NCBI GenBank assembly: GCA_012519645.1
Contig: JAAYPU010000039.1
Location: forward strand, 1 to 5,242
DNA from: Clostridiales bacterium
GTDB lineage: Bacteria > Bacillota > Clostridia > Peptostreptococcales > JAAYPU01
Length of the DNA stretch: 5,242 bases
Reading direction: 5' to 3'
Positions 1-4,968 of the stretch are shown one piece after another. Numbering within the stretch: position 1 is the first letter of the stretch; every line of letters starts with the position of its first letter. The notes under the pieces were generated by a model. That model saw only the letters and a program-made list of their open reading frames with translations, was not told where the DNA came from and did not search any database. Both the position numbers and the translations under genes were made by a program.

Positions 1-80
1 AGTCAAATTCTTTCATTAACTGTTATCTCTTATTTATTATCTCTTAGCCGGTTTTCTGACCAGAGACCTGAAATCATGAC
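1..80 (-). other. Spacer downstream of cdsA; possible start of another gene at 16
   Basis: No hairpin with a U-tract is found after cdsA. On the minus strand an ATG at 16-14 opens MKEFD before the window ends, with only a weak GAGA 9 bases upstream, so it is at best a tentative start. In many Firmicutes dxr or an rseP-type protease follows cdsA, but nothing here identifies either. The spacer contains two copies of AAGAGATAA (minus strand, 45-37 and 31-23) at a 14-base interval, of unknown meaning. Confidence 0.25.
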
Positions 81-863
81 CTACATTATAAAAAGTACAG
101 TATAGTAATACACTACCGGTGCTGTAAGCAGCACGCTGTCAAATCTGTCCAACACTCCGCCATGCCCCGGAATCAGATTTCCGAAATCCTTGATTCCGGA
201 TATTCTCTTAAAAGCGGAAGCAACAAGATCACCTATTTGACCAGCAACACTTCCTATTATACCCAATATTATAAAATGTAAAATAAGCTGAGGCGCAATA
301 AGGTATCCGACAATAACGGATACAACGACACTTCCGATAACGCCGCCTATTGCTCCTTCTATGGTTTTCTTAGGACTTATTTCAGGCCATAATTTATGTT
401 TTCCGAACAAATAGCCGGCAAAATAAGCTGAAGTATCTGTGACAAATGCGGTTATAAAAACAAACCATATAAGGTATCTGTAGCCCACAATACCATCAAT
501 TAATATGACATGATAGGAACAAAAAACAATATAAAATATTCCTACTAATGTAAGCGCACCGTTTTTAATTCCTACTCCCTTTGAAAAAAGCCCATAGATA
601 AGAACTATAAAAACAGTTGCAAACACCCAAAAAGAAAAGTAACGTGATATTCTTCCTGTTATGTCTAAAGCGTATAGCAGGACACAACAAAAAACTCCAA
701 TACCGTAGATGGGTACGATCTGTATATTTTTAAATGCATCATAAAATTCTTTTAGTGCCACAAGTGCAATTATAAAGCCTATAAGCTTTAGTAACGGACC
801 TCCGCTATAAACCGCAAATAATAAAGGAATAAGTATTAAAGAAGAGATTATTCTGACTTTCAT
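81..863 (-). CDS. cdsA: Phosphatidate cytidylyltransferase (CDP-diacylglycerol synthase)
   Basis: CdsA is an integral membrane enzyme that converts phosphatidic acid and CTP to CDP-diacylglycerol, the precursor of phosphatidylglycerol, cardiolipin and other phospholipids. The 260-residue product has about eight hydrophobic segments, for example near residues 5-20, 25-42, 50-66, 75-93, 103-123, 130-150, 170-190 and 193-212, plus a hydrophobic C-terminus. Conserved blocks are TDTSAYFAGYLFGKHKL (142-158), SPKKTIEGAIGG (163-174) and the CDS signature from Ser216 to Asp242, with KR (219-220), KD (225-226), PGHGG (232-236) and DRFD (239-242). These match the PROSITE-type pattern and supply the metal- and CTP-binding residues. 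The ATG overlaps the uppS TGA by ATGA, and its GGAGG (875-871) lies inside uppS 7 bases upstream, which implies translational coupling. No terminator follows, so the transcript probably continues beyond the window. Confidence 0.97.
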   Translation of the reverse strand: MKVRIISSLILIPLLFAVYSGGPLLKLIGFIIALVALKEFYDAFKNIQIVPIYGIGVFCCVLLYALDITGRISRYFSFWVFATVFIVLIYGLFSKGVGIKNGALTLVGIFYIVFCSYHVILIDGIVGYRYLIWFVFITAFVTDTSAYFAGYLFGKHKLWPEISPKKTIEGAIGGVIGSVVVSVIVGYLIAPQLILHFIILGIIGSVAGQIGDLVASAFKRISGIKDFGNLIPGHGGVLDRFDSVLLTAPVVYYYTVLFIM

Positions 864-1612
864 TTACTTTCCTCCATAAGGATACCGCCGTATCTTCTTT
901 CTCTTGTTTGATATGCCTCAATCGCTTTGATCAAGTCTTCCTTCTTAAAATCTGGCCATAAAGTATCCGTACACCAAAACTCACTATATGCCGACTGCCA
1001 TAGCAGAAAATTGCTTAAGCGTAATTCTCCGCTGGTTCGGATAATCAGATCCGGATCCGGTATACCATTTGTATATAAAAGGTGTTCAATCAGATTATAA
1101 TCTATTTCTTCTTCATTTTCTATTTTATTCTCTTTTGTCATTCGATATATTTCTCTTACGACTTTAAGTATTTCATCTCTGCCTCCATAATTCAAGGCAA
1201 TATTGAATACTAAGCCTGTATTATTTTTTGTATAGTTCAAAGCGTATTCGATTTTATCTAAAATACCCTGCGGCAGCTTTTTGTAATCTCCGATTATATT
1301 TAGTTTAACATTGTTTTTGTATATTTCTTCAATTTCTTTTTCCAAATATACGATCAACAGCTTAAATAAGCCTTTTACCTCCTCTTCCGGTCTTTTCCAA
1401 TTTTCGGTCGAAAAAGCATATACCGTAAGAAAGGAAATGCCTATATCTGAAGCTGTAATAATAATATCTCTAATAGCTTCCACACCAGCTTTATGCCCTA
1501 AAATACGAGGCAATCCTTTTTTTTGCGCCCATCTTCCATTGCCATCCATTATTATAGCTATATGTTTAGGCAATTTTGAATAATCCGATGTTGTATCATT
1601 TTTAGTGCTCAT
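860..1612 (-). CDS. uppS: Undecaprenyl diphosphate synthase (isoprenyl transferase)
   Basis: UppS is a cytosolic, membrane-associated cis-prenyltransferase. It adds eight isopentenyl units to farnesyl diphosphate, producing the C55 lipid carrier for peptidoglycan and other wall polymers. The 250-residue protein has all five conserved regions: HIAIIMDGNGRWA (17-29) with the Mg-binding Asp23, GHKAG (39-43), YAFSTENWKRP, FNIALNYGGRDEI, and the C-terminal IIRTSGELRLSNFLLWQ with Arg192, Arg198 and Ser200, which bind isopentenyl diphosphate. AYSE with Glu211 and LWPDF complete the active site. This is the cis type, unrelated to trans polyprenyl synthases. The ATG has GAGGGG (1624-1619) 6 bases upstream. 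The stop TGA overlaps the cdsA start (ATGA), so the two are co-translated. The upstream palindrome may limit its expression. Confidence 0.97.
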   Translation of the reverse strand: MSTKNDTTSDYSKLPKHIAIIMDGNGRWAQKKGLPRILGHKAGVEAIRDIIITASDIGISFLTVYAFSTENWKRPEEEVKGLFKLLIVYLEKEIEEIYKNNVKLNIIGDYKKLPQGILDKIEYALNYTKNNTGLVFNIALNYGGRDEILKVVREIYRMTKENKIENEEEIDYNLIEHLLYTNGIPDPDLIIRTSGELRLSNFLLWQSAYSEFWCTDTLWPDFKKEDLIKAIEAYQTRERRYGGILMEESK

Positions 1613-1630
1613 TATTTACCCCTCAATAAC

Positions 1631-1656
1631 AAACAAGCTCCTTAAGGAGCTTGTTT
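1631..1656 (-). terminator. Perfect palindrome between frr and uppS, probable terminator or attenuator
   Basis: Arms AAACAAGCTCC and GGAGCTTGTTT surround TTAA, so the 26 bases are perfectly self-complementary; the RNA forms an 11-pair stem with a 4-base loop on either strand. On the minus strand the descending arm runs into TTTGTTATTG, a broken U-tract; on the plus strand it is TTTTT. It starts 67 bases after the frr stop and ends 6 bases before the uppS Shine-Dalgarno. A hairpin with a moderate U-tract here suggests partial termination, with read-through into uppS. No plus-strand gene ends here. Confidence 0.65.
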
Positions 1657-1687
1657 TTACATACTATTAGAAAAAATATAATTTATA

Positions 1688-1715
1688 ATTATGTATTCTC
1701 CCTCTGAGTTGTGAA
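1688..1715 (-). promoter_or_regulatory. Weak candidate promoter for uppS-cdsA
   Basis: On the minus strand TTCACA (1715-1710, one mismatch to TTGACA) and CATAAT (1693-1688, one mismatch to TATAAT) are 16 bases apart in the frr-uppS gap. A transcript from here would start near 1681 and pass through the palindrome at 1631-1656 before reaching uppS. The match is reasonable, but the gap is very AT-rich and chance matches are expected. Confidence 0.3.
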
Positions 1716-1723
1716 AGGAATCA

Positions 1724-2287
1724 TTATACTTCCATTATTTCCTTTTCCTTATCTGAAATAATGTCTTCTACTTCCTTAACATATTTATCGATCATCTTTT
1801 GAACTTCTTCAAGTGATGCCTTTAAATCATCCTCTGTCAGCTCACCATCTTTTTGCAGCTTCTTGAGGTCATCATTAGCGTTTCTTCTTTCATTTCTTAA
1901 AGCTACTTTAGCATCTTCCCCCATTTTCTTAACAAGCTTTGTTAAATCTTTTCTTCTTTCTTCTGTTAACTGAGGTACAGCAAGCCTGATAATTTTTCCG
2001 TCATTGGAAGGATTTATTCCTAATTCTGACTGGTTGATAGCTTTTTCAATACTATGAATAACAGAAGGGTCAAATGGTTGAATAAGCAATAGTCTTGGTT
2101 CCGGCGCCGAAACGTTAGCAAGCTGTTTTAAAGGAGTAGGTGCTCCATAATACTCAACCACGATTCTGTCCAACAAGGCCGGATTTGCACGCCCTGCTCG
2201 GACACTTTTTAGTTCGTCTTTTAATACCTCAATCGTCTTTGTCATCTTTGAGTTTAAATTATCATGCACAGAAAAATGTAAATTCAT
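1724..2287 (-). CDS. frr: Ribosome recycling factor (RRF)
   Basis: RRF, with EF-G, splits post-termination ribosomes so that the subunits can be reused. The 187-residue product matches the family length of about 185. The three-helix bundle domain is visible in both halves: the first helix contains KTIEVLKDELKSVRAGRANPAL (17-38), and the long C-terminal helices contain the conserved LTEERRKDLTKLVKK and RNERR (131-135), the arginine cluster that contacts 23S rRNA. The beta domain lies between, with VVEYYGAPTPLKQLANV (43-59) and the LLLIQPFD strand. The N-terminal 14 residues (NLHFSVHDNLNSK) are less typical than the rest. The start is secure because AAAGGAGG (2301-2294) precedes the ATG by 6 bases. 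It lies between pyrH and a palindrome that may end this transcript. Confidence 0.97.
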   Translation of the reverse strand: MNLHFSVHDNLNSKMTKTIEVLKDELKSVRAGRANPALLDRIVVEYYGAPTPLKQLANVSAPEPRLLLIQPFDPSVIHSIEKAINQSELGINPSNDGKIIRLAVPQLTEERRKDLTKLVKKMGEDAKVALRNERRNANDDLKKLQKDGELTEDDLKASLEEVQKMIDKYVKEVEDIISDKEKEIMEV

Positions 2288-2322
2288 AATAAACCTCCTT
2301 TAAAAAATATATAATCACAAAT

Positions 2323-3030
2323 TTATCTTACTAAAGTACCAATTTTCTCACCGTATATAGCTTTGATCATATTACCCGGTTCGCTTAATCCAAATACGTG
2401 AATTGGTATTTTATTATCCATACACAGGGAAGCTGCCGTTGCATCCATAACGCCCAATCCCTTGTTTAATACGTCAATGTAGGATATTTCATCCAGTTTC
2501 TTAGCTGAAGTATTCATTAATGGATCCGAATCATATACTGCATCCACTTTTTTTGCTAACAGTATTATTTCTGCTTCTATTTCAGCTGCTCGCAACGCTG
2601 CAGTTGTATCAGTAGAGAAAAATGGGTTACCTGTTCCTGCAGCAAATATAACAACAATGTTTTTATTTAAATGAGATATGGCTTTTCTTCGGATATAAGG
2701 TTCGGCCACCTCCTTCATTTCAATTGCTGTTTGTACACGAGTAGGTACATTGACGCTTTCAAGTGCATCTTGAAGTGCTAACGAATTTATTACCGTTGCA
2801 AGCATACCCATATAATCTGCAGTAGCTCGATCCATAGTTTTGCTGCTTCTCCCTCTCCAGAAATTGCCACCGCCTACGACTACGGCAATCTGCACTCCTA
2901 ATTGTACTATCTTTTTGATTTGCTCGGCTATTGAAATAAGTGTCTCTTCATCAAGACCAAATCCCTTATTTCCTCCAAGAGCTTCTCCACTCAATTTTAA
3001 AATAACTCTTTTATATTTGGGCTCCAACAC
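2323..3030 (-). CDS. pyrH: Uridylate kinase (UMP kinase)
   Basis: PyrH phosphorylates UMP to UDP with ATP, the step that feeds UTP and CTP synthesis. It is a cytosolic hexamer of the amino-acid kinase fold, unrelated to eukaryotic UMP/CMP kinase; bacterial enzymes are typically activated by GTP and inhibited by UTP. Starting at GTG 3030 gives 235 residues, the usual length, beginning MLEPKYKRVILKLSGEAL. Visible motifs are KLSGEAL (12-18, ATP site), VVGGGNFWRGR (51-61, phosphate and UMP contacts), RATADYMGMLATVIN with the UMP-binding Asp72, then AAGTGNPFFSTDTTAALRA, KVDAVYDSDP, and a C-terminal IPIHVFGL followed by GEKIGT. Longer in-frame starts at 3057 and 3042 would add residues not typical of the family and lack a ribosome site. 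The gene is 35 bases upstream of frr and is probably co-transcribed with it, after the tsf terminator. Confidence 0.96.
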   Translation of the reverse strand: MLEPKYKRVILKLSGEALGGNKGFGLDEETLISIAEQIKKIVQLGVQIAVVVGGGNFWRGRSSKTMDRATADYMGMLATVINSLALQDALESVNVPTRVQTAIEMKEVAEPYIRRKAISHLNKNIVVIFAAGTGNPFFSTDTTAALRAAEIEAEIILLAKKVDAVYDSDPLMNTSAKKLDEISYIDVLNKGLGVMDATAASLCMDNKIPIHVFGLSEPGNMIKAIYGEKIGTLVR

Positions 3031-3035
3031 TATTA

Positions 3036-3040
3036 CCTCC
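3036..3040 (-). promoter_or_regulatory. pyrH ribosome binding site that fixes a non-ATG start
   Basis: GGAGG on the minus strand lies 5 bases upstream of GTG (3030) and 8 bases upstream of TTG (3027). In-frame ATGs at 3057 and 3042 have no ribosome site; the ATG at 3042 directly adjoins this GGAGG. The site therefore indicates that translation begins at GTG 3030 or TTG 3027. Confidence 0.75.
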
Positions 3041-3068
3041 ATAAGTGTAAGTTTCATTGACCGGCACT

Positions 3069-3101
3069 AAAAAAAGAACACTACAATAATTTATAGTGTC
3101 C
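3069..3101 (-). terminator. Intrinsic terminator after tsf
   Basis: On the minus strand GGACACTA (3101-3094) pairs with TAGTGTTC (3083-3076), eight pairs with one G-U, around a 10-base AT-rich loop. A run of seven Ts (3075-3069) follows directly. It begins 12 bases after the tsf stop. The form is a classic Rho-independent terminator, and it should end or attenuate the rpsB-tsf transcript before pyrH. Confidence 0.85.
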
Positions 3102-3106
3102 TTTAT

Positions 3107-3136
3107 ATTATAATTAATTGTTCATCTGTTTTGCAA
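3107..3136 (-). promoter_or_regulatory. Possible promoter for pyrH-frr at the tsf 3' end
   Basis: On the minus strand TTGCAA (3136-3131) and a consensus TATAAT (3112-3107) are separated by 18 bases, partly inside the last tsf codons and across its stop. The predicted start near 3101-3100 coincides with the first base of the terminator hairpin, so transcripts would begin with that hairpin. Such a match can arise by chance in AT-rich DNA, but I see no better promoter for pyrH, and the 38 bases between the terminator U-tract and the GTG start leave little room for one. Confidence 0.35.
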
Positions 3137-4028
3137 CTTCCTCAGCAAAGTTTTCTTCTTTTTTATCAATTCCTTCACCAATTTCAAATCTAATCATTCT
3201 AATTGCAGCAATACTCTTTCCTAAACTTTTCGCTTTGTTATCTATATATTGTTTTACCGTTATTTCACTATCTTTAACAAATGCTTGATCTAACAAGCAT
3301 ACTTGCTTTAATTCTTTCTTAAGTCTGCCAATAACCATTTTCTCAACAATACTTGCATCCTTACCTTCATTAAGTGCTTGCTGAGTCAAAATTTTCTTTT
3401 CATTTTCAATATATTCGTCATCAACATCTGCTTCAGATATGTATTTAGGGCTCATTGCTGCAACCTGCATTGCAACATCTTTACCAAGATCAACAATTTC
3501 ATTATAGGAAGCATCCGTTGCAAAGCTCACTAGGACGCCAATTCTGCCTCCGCCATGAATATAACCTACGTTTACAGCATTAGGATCTTCTATTATTTCA
3601 AATCTGCGTATATTTAAGTTTTCACCGATCTTTGCTATTTTATTATTCAGAACTGTTGAAACTGTACCTTCTTCCGAGTAATTATAGTTAAGCAATTCTT
3701 CCATAGTCTTCACTCCGGAATCTAGAACAATATCAGTTAATTTATTTACAAAATCCTGAAATTCCATATTTTTTGCAACAAAATCCGTTTCAGAGTTTAC
3801 TTCAATAATAACTGCCTTCTTACCATCCTCTGATACTTTAAGATTAATAAGACCTTCGGCTGCAATTCTTCCGGCCTTTTTAGCTGCTTTTGCCAATCCC
3901 TTTTCTCTCAGAAGTTCAATAGCTTTTTCCATGTCTCCGTCTGTATCCATTAGTGCCTTTTTACAATCCATCATTCCGGCACCGGTTCTTTCTCTTAATT
4001 CTTTTACCATTTCAGCTGTAACAGCCAT
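3114..4028 (-). CDS. tsf: Elongation factor Ts
   Basis: EF-Ts is the guanine nucleotide exchange factor for EF-Tu: it releases GDP so that EF-Tu can bind GTP and aminoacyl-tRNA again. With the start at 4028 the protein has 304 residues, normal for clostridial EF-Ts. Residues 1 to about 55 form the UBA-like N-terminal domain, with the family signature RERTGAGMMDCKKAL at 12-26. The core holds NSETDFVAKN (78-87), where the TDFV stretch inserts near the EF-Tu nucleotide site. Next come the VGYIHGGGRIGVLV strand, the AMQVAAMSPKY block and the C-terminal LLDQAFVKD and RFEIGEG motifs. Translation is driven by its own strong Shine-Dalgarno. It is co-transcribed with rpsB across a hairpin that lacks a U-tract, and transcription probably ends in the terminator right after the stop. 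No anomaly is seen. Confidence 0.97.
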   Translation of the reverse strand: MAVTAEMVKELRERTGAGMMDCKKALMDTDGDMEKAIELLREKGLAKAAKKAGRIAAEGLINLKVSEDGKKAVIIEVNSETDFVAKNMEFQDFVNKLTDIVLDSGVKTMEELLNYNYSEEGTVSTVLNNKIAKIGENLNIRRFEIIEDPNAVNVGYIHGGGRIGVLVSFATDASYNEIVDLGKDVAMQVAAMSPKYISEADVDDEYIENEKKILTQQALNEGKDASIVEKMVIGRLKKELKQVCLLDQAFVKDSEITVKQYIDNKAKSLGKSIAAIRMIRFEIGEGIDKKEENFAEEVAKQMNN

Positions 4029-4036
4029 TCTACATT

Positions 4037-4043
4037 CCTCCTT
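4037..4043 (-). promoter_or_regulatory. tsf ribosome binding site that fixes the start
   Basis: AAGGAGG on the minus strand lies 8 bases upstream of the ATG at 4028. The reading frame is open further upstream to another ATG at 4082, but that one overlaps the rpsB end and the intercistronic hairpin and has no ribosome site. The site at 4037-4043 therefore selects the start that gives the canonical MAVTAEMVKELRE beginning. Confidence 0.85.
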
Positions 4044-4067
4044 GAATTCATATTCTATACATATTGA

Positions 4068-4093
4068 AAGGTAAGAGAGCATCCCCTTACCTT
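4068..4093 (-). other. Intercistronic hairpin between rpsB and tsf
   Basis: On the minus strand AAGGTAAG (4093-4086) pairs perfectly with CTTACCTT (4075-4068), and three inner pairs (G-U, G-C, G-U) leave a 4-base loop. The sequence after the stem is only TCAATATG, so there is no U-tract and this is unlikely to be an efficient terminator. It starts 8 bases after the rpsB stop and ends 24 bases before the tsf Shine-Dalgarno. It could protect or process the rpsB end, or set the S2:EF-Ts ratio. A neighbouring GGTAAG copy allows a second pairing register. Confidence 0.55.
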
Positions 4094-4101
4094 ACCACAA
4101 T

Positions 4102-4800
4102 TTACTCTTCTATTTGTTCGCCTTGCTTTGCTTCTATAACTGCATCCGCAATTTTAGATGCTATAAGTTTAACTGCCCTGATGGCATCATCGTTAGCAGG
4201 TATTACATAATCTACTTCATCCGGATCGCAGTTTGTATCAACAATTCCGACAACAGGTATGCCTAAAATTTTTGCCTCTTTAACGGCAATTCTTTCTTTT
4301 CTCGGGTCTACAACGAAGATAGCTCCCGGCATTCCCTTCATTTCTTTTATACCGCCCAGGAATTTTTCCAGCTTTTCCTGCTCTGCTTTAAGCTTGATTA
4401 CTTCCTTTTTAGGCAGCACTTTAAATGTCCCGTCTTCTTCCATCGTTTTAAGTTCGTTAAGTCTTTCAATTCTTTGCTGGATCGTTTTAAAGTTTGTAAG
4501 CATACCGCCAAGCCATCTGTGATTAACATAGTACATACTACATCTTTTTGCTTCTTCTACAACAGAGTCTTGAGCTTGTTTCTTTGTGCCTACAAATAAT
4601 ATAGGCTTTCCGGTTTCTGCTACTTCCTTAATAAACTCGTAAGCTTCTTCTACTTTTTTTACCGTTTTTTGCAGGTCAATGATATAAATACCATTTCTCT
4701 CAGTGAAGATGTATTCCGCCATCTTAGGATTCCATCTTCTGGTCTGGTGTCCAAAGTGTACACCTGCTTCTAATAATTGTTTCATTGAAATAACTGACAT
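4102..4800 (-). CDS. rpsB: 30S ribosomal protein S2
   Basis: S2 is a structural protein of the small ribosomal subunit. It binds 16S rRNA late in assembly, at the head-body junction, and helps recruit S1 where S1 exists. The 232-residue product matches the usual length of about 230-250. The N-terminal signature LLEAGVHFGHQTRRWNPKM (residues 9-27) is complete. It is followed by YIFTERNGIYIIDL, the GTKKQAQ and VNHRWLGGMLTNF blocks, a charged coiled-coil hairpin near residues 110-150, and the second S2 signature with FVVDPRKE, AVKEA and IPVVGIVDTNCDPD. The acidic tail ends in GEQIEE. The ATG is preceded by AAGGAGGT (4816-4809) at 8 bases, a near-ideal site. It is the first gene after the predicted promoter and lies 73 bases upstream of tsf, the near-universal arrangement. 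Nothing is truncated. Confidence 0.98.
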   Translation of the reverse strand: MSVISMKQLLEAGVHFGHQTRRWNPKMAEYIFTERNGIYIIDLQKTVKKVEEAYEFIKEVAETGKPILFVGTKKQAQDSVVEEAKRCSMYYVNHRWLGGMLTNFKTIQQRIERLNELKTMEEDGTFKVLPKKEVIKLKAEQEKLEKFLGGIKEMKGMPGAIFVVDPRKERIAVKEAKILGIPVVGIVDTNCDPDEVDYVIPANDDAIRAVKLIASKIADAVIEAKQGEQIEE

Positions 4801-4924
4801 ATTCTTTTACCTCCTTGGTTTCTTCCTCCATTTCGGTCATCCTCTCTGAAAACCGTTATACGGCACCACTTCAAAGAGTGTTCGAAATGTGTGAATTTAG
4901 ATAAATTTGGATTTAATCATATCC
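4801..4924 (-). promoter_or_regulatory. rpsB 5' leader with possible RNA-based control
   Basis: The untranslated region between the predicted transcript start and the rpsB ATG contains several complementary segments on the minus strand. CACT/AGTG closes a CTTTGA loop (4880-4867). CCGT/ACGG closes a 3-base loop (4863-4853). GGTTTT (4854-4849) can pair with GAAACC (4822-4817), and the foot of that stem abuts the Shine-Dalgarno. CGGTT can alternatively pair with GACCG. CTCTTTG (4878-4872) is complementary, with one G-U pair, to CAAGGAG (4817-4811), which contains the Shine-Dalgarno. In E. coli, S2 represses its own rpsB leader; whether this different leader is controlled in the same way is inference. 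Confidence 0.4.
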
Positions 4925-4930
4925 TTATAT

Positions 4931-4959
4931 ACTATAACAAACACATTAAATGAATGCAA
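4931..4959 (-). promoter_or_regulatory. Predicted sigma-A promoter of rpsB-tsf, extended -10
   Basis: On the minus strand a -35 element TTGCAT (4959-4954) and a -10 element TATAGT (4936-4931) are separated by exactly 17 bases. The -10 is preceded by TGT, giving the extended form TGnTATAGT, which can offset the weak -35 (only TTG matches). An A-tract (AAAAAAAATTA) lies directly upstream of the -35, overlapping the queH stop, and may act as an UP element. This is the only good promoter between queH and rpsB. The predicted transcript start is near 4924, giving a leader of about 123 nt. Confidence 0.65.
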
Positions 4960-4968
4960 TAATTTTTT

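Noticed and set aside
23..45. Two AAGAGATAA copies as a repeat array or regulator site
   Set aside because: Only two short AT-rich copies; not enough to call a repeat family, an operator or a CRISPR.
1311..1583. Plus-strand open frame of 90 codons inside uppS
   Set aside because: Antisense shadow of a gene whose motifs are all intact; no ribosome site or recognisable domain.
2840..3070. Plus-strand open frame of 76 codons over the pyrH 5' end
   Set aside because: Antisense to conserved pyrH coding sequence; low-complexity translation and no ribosome site.
4029..4082. Longer tsf start giving 18 extra N-terminal residues
   Set aside because: No ribosome site; would overlap the rpsB-tsf hairpin, and the protein family begins at MAVTAE, which has a perfect site.
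4259..4522. Plus-strand open frame of 87 codons inside rpsB
   Set aside because: Antisense shadow of S2, serine-rich translation typical of such frames.
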